The notes beneath the pieces are model-generated. The model saw nothing but the letters and a program-made list of their open reading frames with translations. It was not told the origin of the DNA and ran no database searches. From NCBI GenBank assembly GCA_013695395.1, contig JACDAP010000078.1, forward strand, positions 1-5,487: a DNA stretch of 5,487 nt, read 5' to 3'. Positions 1-4,997 of the stretch are shown here, in pieces (the first letter of the stretch is position 1; the number at the start of each line of letters is the position of its first letter). The DNA comes from Solirubrobacterales bacterium (lineage in GTDB: Bacteria > Actinomycetota > Thermoleophilia > Solirubrobacterales > Solirubrobacteraceae). Position numbers and translations under genes: made by a program.

Positions 1-351
1 GAGGAACGCCGCCTCGACGACCGCCGTGCGCTGGCGCAGGTAAACCGCGAGGCCTGGGTCCACGCGCTCCCGTCCGTCGGGGAGGCGTTCGGCCTGGTGC
101 TCGCCGAGGCGCTTGCCTGCGGCACCCCGGTCGTCGGCGCGAACGCGGAGGTGGTCGGCGGCGACCGCACGGGACGGCTGTTCGCGTGGGAGGAAGAGAG
201 CCCCGCCGCGCTTGCCGAGGCGCTACGCGCGACCCTGGATCTGGCGGCCGCACCCGAGACCCCGGGCGCCTGCCGGCGGCATGCCGAACGCTTCTCCGCC
301 GAGGCGACGACGAGCGCCTACGAGCGTCTGTACGCCGCGGTTCGCCGCTGA
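1..351 (+). CDS. Glycosyltransferase family 4 (GT-B fold), C-terminal fragment
   Basis: The frame is open from base 1 and gives the last 116 residues of a protein whose start lies outside the window. Residues 23-48 read as the nucleotide-sugar-binding segment of GT4/GT1-like transferases: a Pro-Ser-x-x-Glu-x-Phe-Gly stretch, then an EX7E pair (E28 and E36), then the ACGTPVVG turn. The tail is an alpha-helical region rich in Ala, Glu and Arg, as expected for the C-terminal helices of a GT-B enzyme. Such enzymes move a sugar from an activated donor (NDP- or GDP-sugar) to a lipid, glycan or small molecule at the cytoplasmic side of the membrane. Donor and acceptor cannot be told from this part. 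The stop is TGA at 349-351. The next confident genes lie on the opposite strand, so this gene ends a rightward transcription unit. The family call is firm; the specificity is unknown. Confidence 0.85.
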   Translation, partial: EERRLDDRRALAQVNREAWVHALPSVGEAFGLVLAEALACGTPVVGANAEVVGGDRTGRLFAWEEESPAALAEALRATLDLAAAPETPGACRRHAERFSAEATTSAYERLYAAVRR

Positions 352-560
352 CGGCTAGGCCCCCGGACCGACGTAGGAGACGCAGTGAGGACGTAGACGT
401 TCTCGCCCTGTTCGAGCAGCCGCCGGAAGAGCCGCAGTTCCTCGGTGGACGGGTTCAGCCCGACTCCGTTGATGGAGGTGCGTGAGCCTCGTTTGGCCGC
501 CGCGACCGCCAGCACGCGCTCGCCTCGGGAGACGGACACCGATTTCGCCTGACGATTCAC
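318..560 (-). pseudogene. Possible gene remnant downstream of the toxin gene
   Basis: I do not recognise a family with confidence. Between the toxin stop and the glycosyltransferase stop there is a minus-strand open frame, with a possible GTG at 560-558. Its middle (about 365-480) has mostly G or C in third codon positions and a protein-like composition, including the segments SINGVGLNPSTEEL and LLEQGENVYVLTAS. Protein-like character fades after a VRGP motif near 362, and the frame then overlaps the end of the convergent glycosyltransferase gene by 34 bases. There is no convincing ribosome site: GGAG abuts the GTG. The stretch could be the eroded end of an accessory gene, perhaps a toxin-like module given its neighbours, or simply non-coding DNA. 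An open frame in such GC-rich DNA is weak evidence alone. Start and end are approximate. Confidence 0.25.
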
Positions 561-622
561 CTCCGGCGAGCCCTGCGGAACTGCTGCTCGATGAGGCCCA
601 ACAAGCAGTCGTCGATCCTGGC

Positions 623-967
623 TCACAGTTCGAGGAAGTCTCGCAGCCACCGGTCGACCTCGGCGAGCGTCGTCCGGTCGGCCAGGGCGATCCGATCACC
701 GACTCGCTCTCGCGAGATGGTCCGCGGCTGCTCAGTCATCGCGAAGCTCTGCTGGGATAGGCGGCCGACCGCAGGCAATATCTCGACGTGGTGTGGCCAA
801 CCGCGGCTGGCTGAGGTCACGGGGAGCACGACGACCAGCCCACGCACGCTCGCCAGATAGCCGGCGCCCGCCACCACCAGCGCGGGGCGTGTGCCCCGCT
901 GCTCCCGCCCGAGCGTCGGGTCGAACCCGACCCAGACGACCGCGCCGCGCTCGAGTGACGCGGTCAT
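623..967 (-). CDS. MazF/PemK-family endoribonuclease toxin
   Basis: The 114-residue product has the length and layout of MazF/PemK toxins, which cut single-stranded mRNA, rRNA or tRNA at short motifs to stop growth until bound by the antitoxin. The N-terminus (residues 7-32) shows the family signature: RGAVVWVGFDPTLG, then E22-Q23, then G25-T26-R27-P28. R27 matches the catalytic Arg29 of E. coli MazF, and T51, in the LPVTSAS strand, matches its Thr52. Both catalytic positions are therefore intact and the toxin looks functional. Residues 84-114 form the usual C-terminal helix ending WLRDFLEL. The ATG at 967-965 overlaps the antitoxin TGA as ATGA, and no good Shine-Dalgarno lies upstream, so translation is probably coupled to the antitoxin. 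The cleavage motif cannot be predicted from sequence. Confidence 0.88.
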   Translation of the reverse strand: MTASLERGAVVWVGFDPTLGREQRGTRPALVVAGAGYLASVRGLVVVLPVTSASRGWPHHVEILPAVGRLSQQSFAMTEQPRTISRERVGDRIALADRTTLAEVDRWLRDFLEL

Positions 968-1200
968 GGCTCGAGGCCGTCGCCCGAGAGCGTGTCCCAG
1001 ACGGCGGTCTCCTCGAGGTAGGCGTCGTCCGCCTGCTCGTAGCTGAGCCGAACTGCGGCGAAGCGCTCCCGACGCTCCGCGTCGTCCAACAGATCGGTGA
1101 TCAGGGCGGCGGCGGTGAGGCCGCGCCGTGATGCCTCGCCGGAAACTCGCTCGCGAAGCGGCCGCGGAACTTTGATGGTCGTCAGTGACGCAGGCGGCAT
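964..1200 (-). CDS. Ribbon-helix-helix antitoxin of a MazEF-type pair
   Basis: This is a small acidic protein (78 residues from the ATG at 1200) directly upstream of, and overlapping, the MazF-like gene. Residues 6-12 (LTTIKVP) would be the DNA-contacting beta-strand. Residues 14-26 and 29-45 would be the two helices of a ribbon-helix-helix dimer. The C-terminal third (SYEQADDAYLEE and onward) is acidic and probably the disordered part that wraps and blocks the toxin. Such antitoxins neutralise the toxin and repress their own promoter. Start choice: a longer frame begins at an in-frame ATG at 1224 (86 residues). I prefer 1200 because a TAACCT -10 box lies exactly 7 nt upstream, which fits a leaderless message, and because the beta-strand then starts close to the N-terminus. 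Neither start has a Shine-Dalgarno. The RHH class is read from pattern, not from an alignment. Confidence 0.8.
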   Translation of the reverse strand: MPPASLTTIKVPRPLRERVSGEASRRGLTAAALITDLLDDAERRERFAAVRLSYEQADDAYLEETAVWDTLSGDGLEP

Positions 1201-1229
1201 ACCGAAAAGGTTACCATTCGTCATACCGA
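1198..1229. repeat. 8-bp direct repeat CATACCGA, candidate operator
   Basis: CATACCGA occurs at 1198-1205 and again at 1222-1229, 24 bp from start to start. The two copies flank the putative antitoxin -10 box, and each contains the complement of one of the two candidate antitoxin ATG codons. Ribbon-helix-helix antitoxins often bind pairs of short sites near their own promoter, so this is a reasonable autoregulatory operator candidate. It could also be chance or a small local duplication. Confidence 0.35.
1208..1213 (-). promoter_or_regulatory. Putative -10 box of the antitoxin-toxin operon
   Basis: On the minus strand this reads TAACCT, a TANNNT -10 element. Exactly 7 nt separate it from the ATG at 1200, which would place transcription start at or next to the A of that codon and give a leaderless mRNA. 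No clear -35 hexamer is visible at the usual spacing. The box lies inside an unusually AT-rich patch (about 1203-1227) of otherwise GC-rich DNA. If translation really starts at 1224, this box would be inside the gene. Confidence 0.45.
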
Positions 1230-1235
1230 CTCGAC

Positions 1236-1252
1236 GGCGTAGCATCGACGCC
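1236..1252. repeat. Inverted repeat GGCGT-N7-ACGCC over the yebC -10 region
   Basis: The arms are 1236-1240 and 1248-1252, and the yebC -10 box lies across the first arm and the centre. A regulator bound here would block yebC transcription. The arms are short and GC-rich, so chance is a real alternative. Confidence 0.25.
1240..1245 (+). promoter_or_regulatory. Putative -10 box of yebC (leaderless)
   Basis: TAGCAT fits the TANNNT -10 consensus and lies exactly 7 nt before the yebC ATG at 1253, so transcription would start at or one base before the start codon. No Shine-Dalgarno-like sequence is found between this box and the ATG, which agrees with a leaderless transcript of the kind common in Actinomycetota. 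A weak -35 candidate, TTCGTC, sits at 1217-1222 with a 17-bp spacer. Confidence 0.5.
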
Positions 1253-2005
1253 ATGTCCGGACATTCGAAATGGGCGTCGATCAAGCACAAGAAGGCGATC
1301 ACCGACTCGCGGCGCGGAGCGATGTTCACCAAGCTCTCGCGGCACATCACCGTCGCGGCGAAGGGCGGCGGCGGCGACATCGAGGGCAACCCGGCGCTCG
1401 CCCTGGCCGTCCAGAAGGCGAAGGACGCCTCGATGCCCAAGGACAACATCCAGCGGGCCATCGACAAGGGCACGGGAGCCGGCGCCAACGAGGCCGACTT
1501 CCAGGAGGTCATGTACGAGGGCTACGGACCGGGCGGCGTGGCGATGTTGATCGAGGGCCTGACCGATAACCGCAACCGGACCGGCGCCGAGGTCCGCGCC
1601 GCGCTCACGAAGGCCGGCGGCGCGCTCGGCGAGCCCGGTTCGGTGGCCTACCTGTTCGACAAGACCGGCGTGATCGTCGTCGACGCCGAGCGCTACTCGG
1701 AGGACGATCTGCTGGTCGCCATCGAGGCCGGCGCCGAGGACATCGACGCCGACGAGCAGCACCTCGAGGTCCTCACGGGGCCCACCGACCTCCAGGCGGT
1801 CCGCGACGCGCTTACCGAGGCGGAGGTCGAGATGGAGTCCGCCGAGCTCGTCTGGCGTCCCCAGGTCCGGGTGGAGGTCGACGAGGAGACCCTCCGAAAG
1901 ATCATGCGCGTCATCGACACGCTCGAGGACTCCGACGACATCGGCGACGTGCACGCGAACTTCGACGCCTCCGCCGACGTGTTCGCCGCGGTCTCCGGCG
2001 ACTGA
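1253..2005 (+). CDS. yebC: YebC/TACO1-family protein (YebC/PmpR)
   Basis: The 250-residue product has the family's normal length (about 240-250) and its hallmark N-terminus, MSGHSKWASIKHKKAITDSR followed by RGAMFTKLSRHI. Further family segments are the GNPALALAVQKAKDASMPKDNIQRAI region (residues 46-70), YEGYGPGGVA (88-97), TDNRNRT (104-110), GSVAYLFDKTG (129-139) and a C-terminal VDTL-like helix with DDIGDVHANFD (228-238). The family was first described as DNA-binding regulators (PmpR). More recent work on bacterial YebC and mitochondrial TACO1 supports a ribosome-associated role that eases synthesis of proline-rich stretches; that is family knowledge, not visible here. The ATG at 1253 is chosen because the conserved N-terminus begins there, although the frame stays open upstream to 1097. 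The gene is probably leaderless. It usually sits directly before ruvC; here a two-gene minus-strand unit intervenes. Confidence 0.97.
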   Translation: MSGHSKWASIKHKKAITDSRRGAMFTKLSRHITVAAKGGGGDIEGNPALALAVQKAKDASMPKDNIQRAIDKGTGAGANEADFQEVMYEGYGPGGVAMLIEGLTDNRNRTGAEVRAALTKAGGALGEPGSVAYLFDKTGVIVVDAERYSEDDLLVAIEAGAEDIDADEQHLEVLTGPTDLQAVRDALTEAEVEMESAELVWRPQVRVEVDEETLRKIMRVIDTLEDSDDIGDVHANFDASADVFAAVSGD

Positions 2006-2077
2006 GCCGAGCGAGCCCCGCGTGCACCGGCTCCGGCCGGCGGCGATCTCGCGGTCTCGTCCCGGGCGTGCGGACGA
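2006..2077. other. Short convergent intergenic region, no clear terminator
   Basis: These 72 bases separate the stops of yebC (+) and the cyclase gene (-), where a bidirectional terminator would be expected. GC-rich self-complementary runs are present (around 2030-2041 and, just inside the cyclase gene, 2086-2100), but none is followed by a T tract on either strand. I see no convincing intrinsic terminator. Termination may be Rho-dependent, or the convergent messages may overlap. Confidence 0.4.
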
Positions 2078-3196
2078 TCAGGAGCGGTCGGCCGGCCGCG
2101 CCCGGTGCAGCTTGACCGTGCCGGGGATGCCCTTGAGCTTCTTCTCCCCGATGAAGGACCACGCGTAGCCGTCTGTGTCCCCGATCGCTTTGCGCGTGGC
2201 GTGATCGGCCACCACCGAGCCGGCACGGGCGACCGTCGTGATGCGGCTGGCCAGGTTGACCGGGGTCCCGAACCAGTCGCCGGCCCGGGTCACCGCCGCG
2301 CCCGACGCGACGCCGACGCGCAGCTGGGGGTAGTCCTCCCCCTCGGCCTCGGCCGCCGCGACGAGCCGCTGGGAGACGCCGACGAGCAGCGTCGGGTCGG
2401 GGCAGACGAGGAGCACGGCGTCGCCGATCGCCTTGACGAAGCGAACCGGCGGCTCGATCAGGTCGGTGGTGATCTGCGTCAGGCGCTCGGCGACGTGCTC
2501 GAGCTGGTCGGGCGGCAGCTGCGCGCCGAGGCGGGTGAACCCGACGAGGTCGGCAAAGGCCACGGAGACCTCGCGGGCGCCGGGGAGGCTGCCGGCCTCC
2601 CGCTCGGCCGCGGTCACCACCTCCTCGCGCACGGCGTGGGCGAGGTGGATGCGCAGCAGCTGGTCGACGAGCGGGCCGACCATCGGCACCAGGCCACGGG
2701 TCACCTGGGCGTAGGTCTCGGCCAGCTCGCGTTCGGTCAGGCCGGGGGAGAGCGCGAGCCCCATCGCGGTCTGCCGCATGAGCTCGGCGGCGGGCGCCAG
2801 GCCCCGGCTCAGCACCCGCGAGGTGTTCAGCAGCTGGTCGCGCGGGATGCCCGCGTCAAGGAACTGCTTGGCCGTACGCGCCGCCTCCAGGTCCACCTCC
2901 CCGTAGTGAACGACGTCGTCGTCGACCGGGACCGGCAGGCCGTTGGCCCGGCTGAGCGCCGCCCAGAGCTCGGCGGGCAGGCCGGTCTCGCGCGCCACGT
3001 CGGCGGCGCTGTAGCGTTCGGCGGCCCCGAGGTTGCGGCCGGCGGCGACGAGCATCAGGGTGCCTTCGGCGTGGGAGCGCGCGAGCTCCTCGTCGGTGGC
3101 GCCGTGCTCCTCGCGCAGGTAGGCGATCAGCTGGGTCCGCTCGCGGCGGTCGTCACCTTCGAGGCCGGCGAGGAGCTCGTCGTCGTTCATCTTCAC
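2078..3196 (-). CDS. Class III adenylate cyclase with Rv1264-like N-terminal regulatory domain
   Basis: The 372-residue product makes cAMP from ATP. The catalytic domain (about residues 205-368) has every canonical residue: metal-binding D216 (in FADLVGF) and D259 (in KAIGD), adenine-selecting K255 and D307 (in GDWFG), and transition-state N314 and R318 (in VNLASR). The Lys/Asp pair indicates ATP rather than GTP, and class III cyclases act as dimers. The N-terminal ~200 residues are helical, include a segment like a helix-turn-helix (YSAADVARETGLP, 62-74), and match in order and motif the autoinhibitory domain of the pH-responsive cyclase Rv1264 of M. tuberculosis, as recalled from the family. 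No membrane segment is visible, so it is probably cytosolic. The start is GTG at 3196 or, two codons in, ATG at 3190; neither has a strong ribosome site. It lies 50 nt behind the GGDEF/HD-GYP gene on the same strand, so the two are probably co-transcribed. Acid sensing is inferred from Rv1264. Confidence 0.92.
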   Translation of the reverse strand: MKMNDDELLAGLEGDDRRERTQLIAYLREEHGATDEELARSHAEGTLMLVAAGRNLGAAERYSAADVARETGLPAELWAALSRANGLPVPVDDDVVHYGEVDLEAARTAKQFLDAGIPRDQLLNTSRVLSRGLAPAAELMRQTAMGLALSPGLTERELAETYAQVTRGLVPMVGPLVDQLLRIHLAHAVREEVVTAAEREAGSLPGAREVSVAFADLVGFTRLGAQLPPDQLEHVAERLTQITTDLIEPPVRFVKAIGDAVLLVCPDPTLLVGVSQRLVAAAEAEGEDYPQLRVGVASGAAVTRAGDWFGTPVNLASRITTVARAGSVVADHATRKAIGDTDGYAWSFIGEKKLKGIPGTVKLHRARPADRS

Positions 3197-3246
3197 GCGA
3201 GCCTACGAGACGGCCGCCCGGTACTCGGTCAGGCGAACCCGGCGGC

Positions 3247-4467
3247 TCAGGCCACGCCGGCCTGCTGGGCGGCCCAGAGGTGGCCGATCAGCGCCTCGGT
3301 CACCCGGGGGTCGAACTGCGTGCCCGCGCAGCGCGCGAGCTCCTCCAGCGCGTCCGCGTGGGGCATCCGGGCCCGGTACGGCCGGTCGGAGGTCATCGCG
3401 TGGTAGGTGTCGCAGGCGAGGATGATCCGGCTGCCGACGGGGATCGCGTCGTGCGTCAGGCCGTCCGGGTAGCCGCCTCCGTCCCAGCGTTCGTGCTCGT
3501 GCCGGACGATCCGTGCGACCCCGCCGAGGCCGGGGATCGCCTTGAGGATCCGCTCGCCGATGACGGGGTGCTGGCGCATGAGGATCCACTCGGCCTCGTC
3601 GAGCTTGGCCGGCTTGTGGAGGATCGAGTCGGGGATCGCGACCTTGCCGATGTCGTGCAGGAGCGCGGCGGTGCCCACGCGCTCGATCGTCTGGAGGTCC
3701 AGGCCGAGGCTCCGGGCGACGGTCTCGGAGAGCTGGACGACCGACTCGGAATGCTCGCCGGTGTACTTGTCGCGCTCGGTCAGGGCCTGGGCGAGCGCGT
3801 CGATGACGTCCTGGTGGACTCGGGCCACCGGCTCGCCTTCGACCTGCAGCGGGCCGTGGGCCCGCCCACCGCCGGCGGCTCGCGCGCGCAGGAGATGCTC
3901 GGTGGCCTCCGCCAGCAGGGCGTCGAGTGTCATCCCGCGCACCAACAGGGCGACACCCGCTGAGACGGCGACGGCGCCGAGCCCGCCGACGTCGGCGGTG
4001 TCGAGGGCAGCGACCGCCCGGGTGGCCGCGCCGAGCGCGCCGGGGAGCTCGCACTCGGGAAGGAGCACGGCCAGCTCGCCCGACCCCGTGCGTGCGATCA
4101 CGTCGTGGGAGCGCGAGCCTTCGCGGAGGACCGCGGTCAGGGCCCTGACCGCCTCGTCCTGTCCGTCCGGTCCGTGGATCGCGCCTAGCGCGCGCAGCCC
4201 GTCGATCTCGAACAGGGAGAGCGCGAGCGGGCTGCCGGAGCGGCGCGCGCGCTCGAGCTCACGCGTCGCCGTCTCGCGGAAGCTCACCATCGTCTGGGCA
4301 CCGGTCAGCGGGTCGGTGCGCCGCTGGGAGACCCGCTCGGCCTCGAGTGTCGCGATCCTGGCCTGCGCCTCTGCGAGGGCGGCCTTGAGCTCGGGGACTT
4401 CGTTGGCGCGCTTCAACACGACCCAACGGTCATCGGCAGCATTCCCGCGCGCCTTGAGAGGAGGCAT
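3247..4467 (-). CDS. Degenerate GGDEF + HD-GYP-type phosphodiesterase protein
   Basis: The 406-residue product has three parts. A short coiled coil (about residues 25-47) leads into a GGDEF-fold domain (50-200, opening with RTDPLTG). Its active-site loop reads GSGEL (128-132) instead of GGDEF, so diguanylate cyclase activity is unlikely. An RxxD motif (R119, D122) nevertheless sits five residues before that loop, the spacing of the c-di-GMP inhibitory site. The HD-GYP-type domain (215-400) carries H239, H271-D272 in LLHDIGK, H300, H325 and a GYP loop in ERWDGGGYPDGL, plus D353 in ACDTYHAMTS. The usual HHE triplet is EHE (324-326). Such domains hydrolyse c-di-GMP or related cyclic dinucleotides. 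There is no membrane segment. The start is uncertain: ATG 4467 leaves only 17 bp to divergent ruvC, and codons 2-15 include several atypical third bases, so GTG 4419 is a fair alternative. It is the first gene of the pair with the cyclase. Confidence 0.9.
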   Translation of the reverse strand: MPPLKARGNAADDRWVVLKRANEVPELKAALAEAQARIATLEAERVSQRRTDPLTGAQTMVSFRETATRELERARRSGSPLALSLFEIDGLRALGAIHGPDGQDEAVRALTAVLREGSRSHDVIARTGSGELAVLLPECELPGALGAATRAVAALDTADVGGLGAVAVSAGVALLVRGMTLDALLAEATEHLLRARAAGGGRAHGPLQVEGEPVARVHQDVIDALAQALTERDKYTGEHSESVVQLSETVARSLGLDLQTIERVGTAALLHDIGKVAIPDSILHKPAKLDEAEWILMRQHPVIGERILKAIPGLGGVARIVRHEHERWDGGGYPDGLTHDAIPVGSRIILACDTYHAMTSDRPYRARMPHADALEELARCAGTQFDPRVTEALIGHLWAAQQAGVA

Positions 4468-4474
4468 CCGGGCC

Positions 4475-4478
4475 AGGG
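4475..4478 (+). promoter_or_regulatory. Weak Shine-Dalgarno of ruvC
   Basis: AGGG lies 6 nt before the ATG at 4485 and favours that start over the in-frame GTG codons at 4494 and 4497. A stronger GAGGAGG at 4458-4464 is about 20 nt away, too far for this start. A TTGAGA at 4454-4459 resembles a -35 box, but no good -10 follows at the right distance, and I see no obvious SOS-type operator in the 17-bp gap. Confidence 0.4.
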
Positions 4479-4484
4479 CGCAGA

Positions 4485-4997
4485 ATGCAGCCGGTGGTGA
4501 TCGTCCTCGGCATCGACCCCGGCCTGGCCAACACCGGCTACGGCGTGGTCCAGCGGCGTCCCGGCCGGCTGGTCGCGCTGGACGGCGGTTGCATCACGAC
4601 CGCGGCGAGCATCGCCCCGGAGCTGCGTCTCGCCGCGATCCACGCCCGGATCGGCGAGCTCATCGAGACCTACGCACCGACGGCGGTCGCCCTCGAGAGC
4701 CTCTACTTCGGCGTCAACGTCCAGTCGGCCTCCGCGGTCGGGCAGGCCCGGGGCGTCGTGATGCTCGCCGCCGGTCAGCGGTCGCTCGCCTGTCACGACT
4801 ACACCCCGCAGCAGGTCAAGGGCGCGGTCTGCGGGTCCGGCCGCGCCGACAAGGGCCAGGTCCAGCGGATGGTGCAGCGAATGCTCGGGCTGACCGAGCT
4901 GCCCCGGCCCGACCACGCGGCGGACGCGCTCGCCGTGGCGATCTGCCACGCCAACCACGCACCGTTGGCCGGCGCGAAGGCCCGTGCGGCCGCATGA
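4485..4997 (+). CDS. ruvC: Crossover junction endodeoxyribonuclease RuvC
   Basis: RuvC is the dimeric resolvase that nicks Holliday junctions symmetrically, working with the RuvAB branch-migration motor in recombination and repair. The 170-residue product has normal family length and the RNase H-like fold signature. LGIDPGLANTGYG holds D11; ALESLYFGVNVQSA holds E71 and the junction-contacting loop; RPDHAADALAVAICHA holds H144 and D147. These four match the acidic/His set of Thermus RuvC (D7, E70, H143, D146), so the enzyme should be active. The chosen start is ATG 4485, with AGGG 6 nt upstream. GTG 4497 would give the shorter MIVLGIDPG N-terminus common in the family and is possible. The stop overlaps the ruvA start as ATGA, so the two are translationally coupled. 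The gene diverges from the GGDEF/HD-GYP gene, so its promoter must overlap that gene's 5' end. Confidence 0.96.
   Translation: MQPVVIVLGIDPGLANTGYGVVQRRPGRLVALDGGCITTAASIAPELRLAAIHARIGELIETYAPTAVALESLYFGVNVQSASAVGQARGVVMLAAGQRSLACHDYTPQQVKGAVCGSGRADKGQVQRMVQRMLGLTELPRPDHAADALAVAICHANHAPLAGAKARAAA

Noticed and set aside
1097..1252. Upstream extension of yebC in the same frame
   Set aside because: The conserved family N-terminus MSGHSKW starts at 1253 and the product then has the normal length; the extension overlaps the antitoxin gene and its promoter and looks non-coding.
1225..1512. N-terminal extension of the antitoxin across yebC
   Set aside because: The frame stays open only because the opposite strand is GC-rich coding DNA; the antitoxin fold is complete from 1200 or 1224.
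1211..1954. 247-codon minus-strand frame opposite yebC
   Set aside because: Antisense to a fully recognisable YebC; the translation is a Leu/Gly/Asp/Val-rich shadow without motifs.
2020..2105. GC-rich palindromic runs as a bidirectional terminator
   Set aside because: Short self-complementary CCGG-type runs occur everywhere at this GC content and no T tract follows on either strand.
2105..3406. 433-codon plus-strand open frame opposite the cyclase gene
   Set aside because: Antisense shadow of a high-GC gene. The opposite strand encodes a full class III cyclase with all catalytic residues, while this translation is low-complexity, rich in Arg, Gly, Ala and Asp, and has no recognisable domain.
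3203..4054. 283-codon minus-strand frame within the GGDEF/HD-GYP gene
   Set aside because: Arg/Pro/Ala-rich out-of-frame translation overlapping a well-supported coding frame on the same strand.
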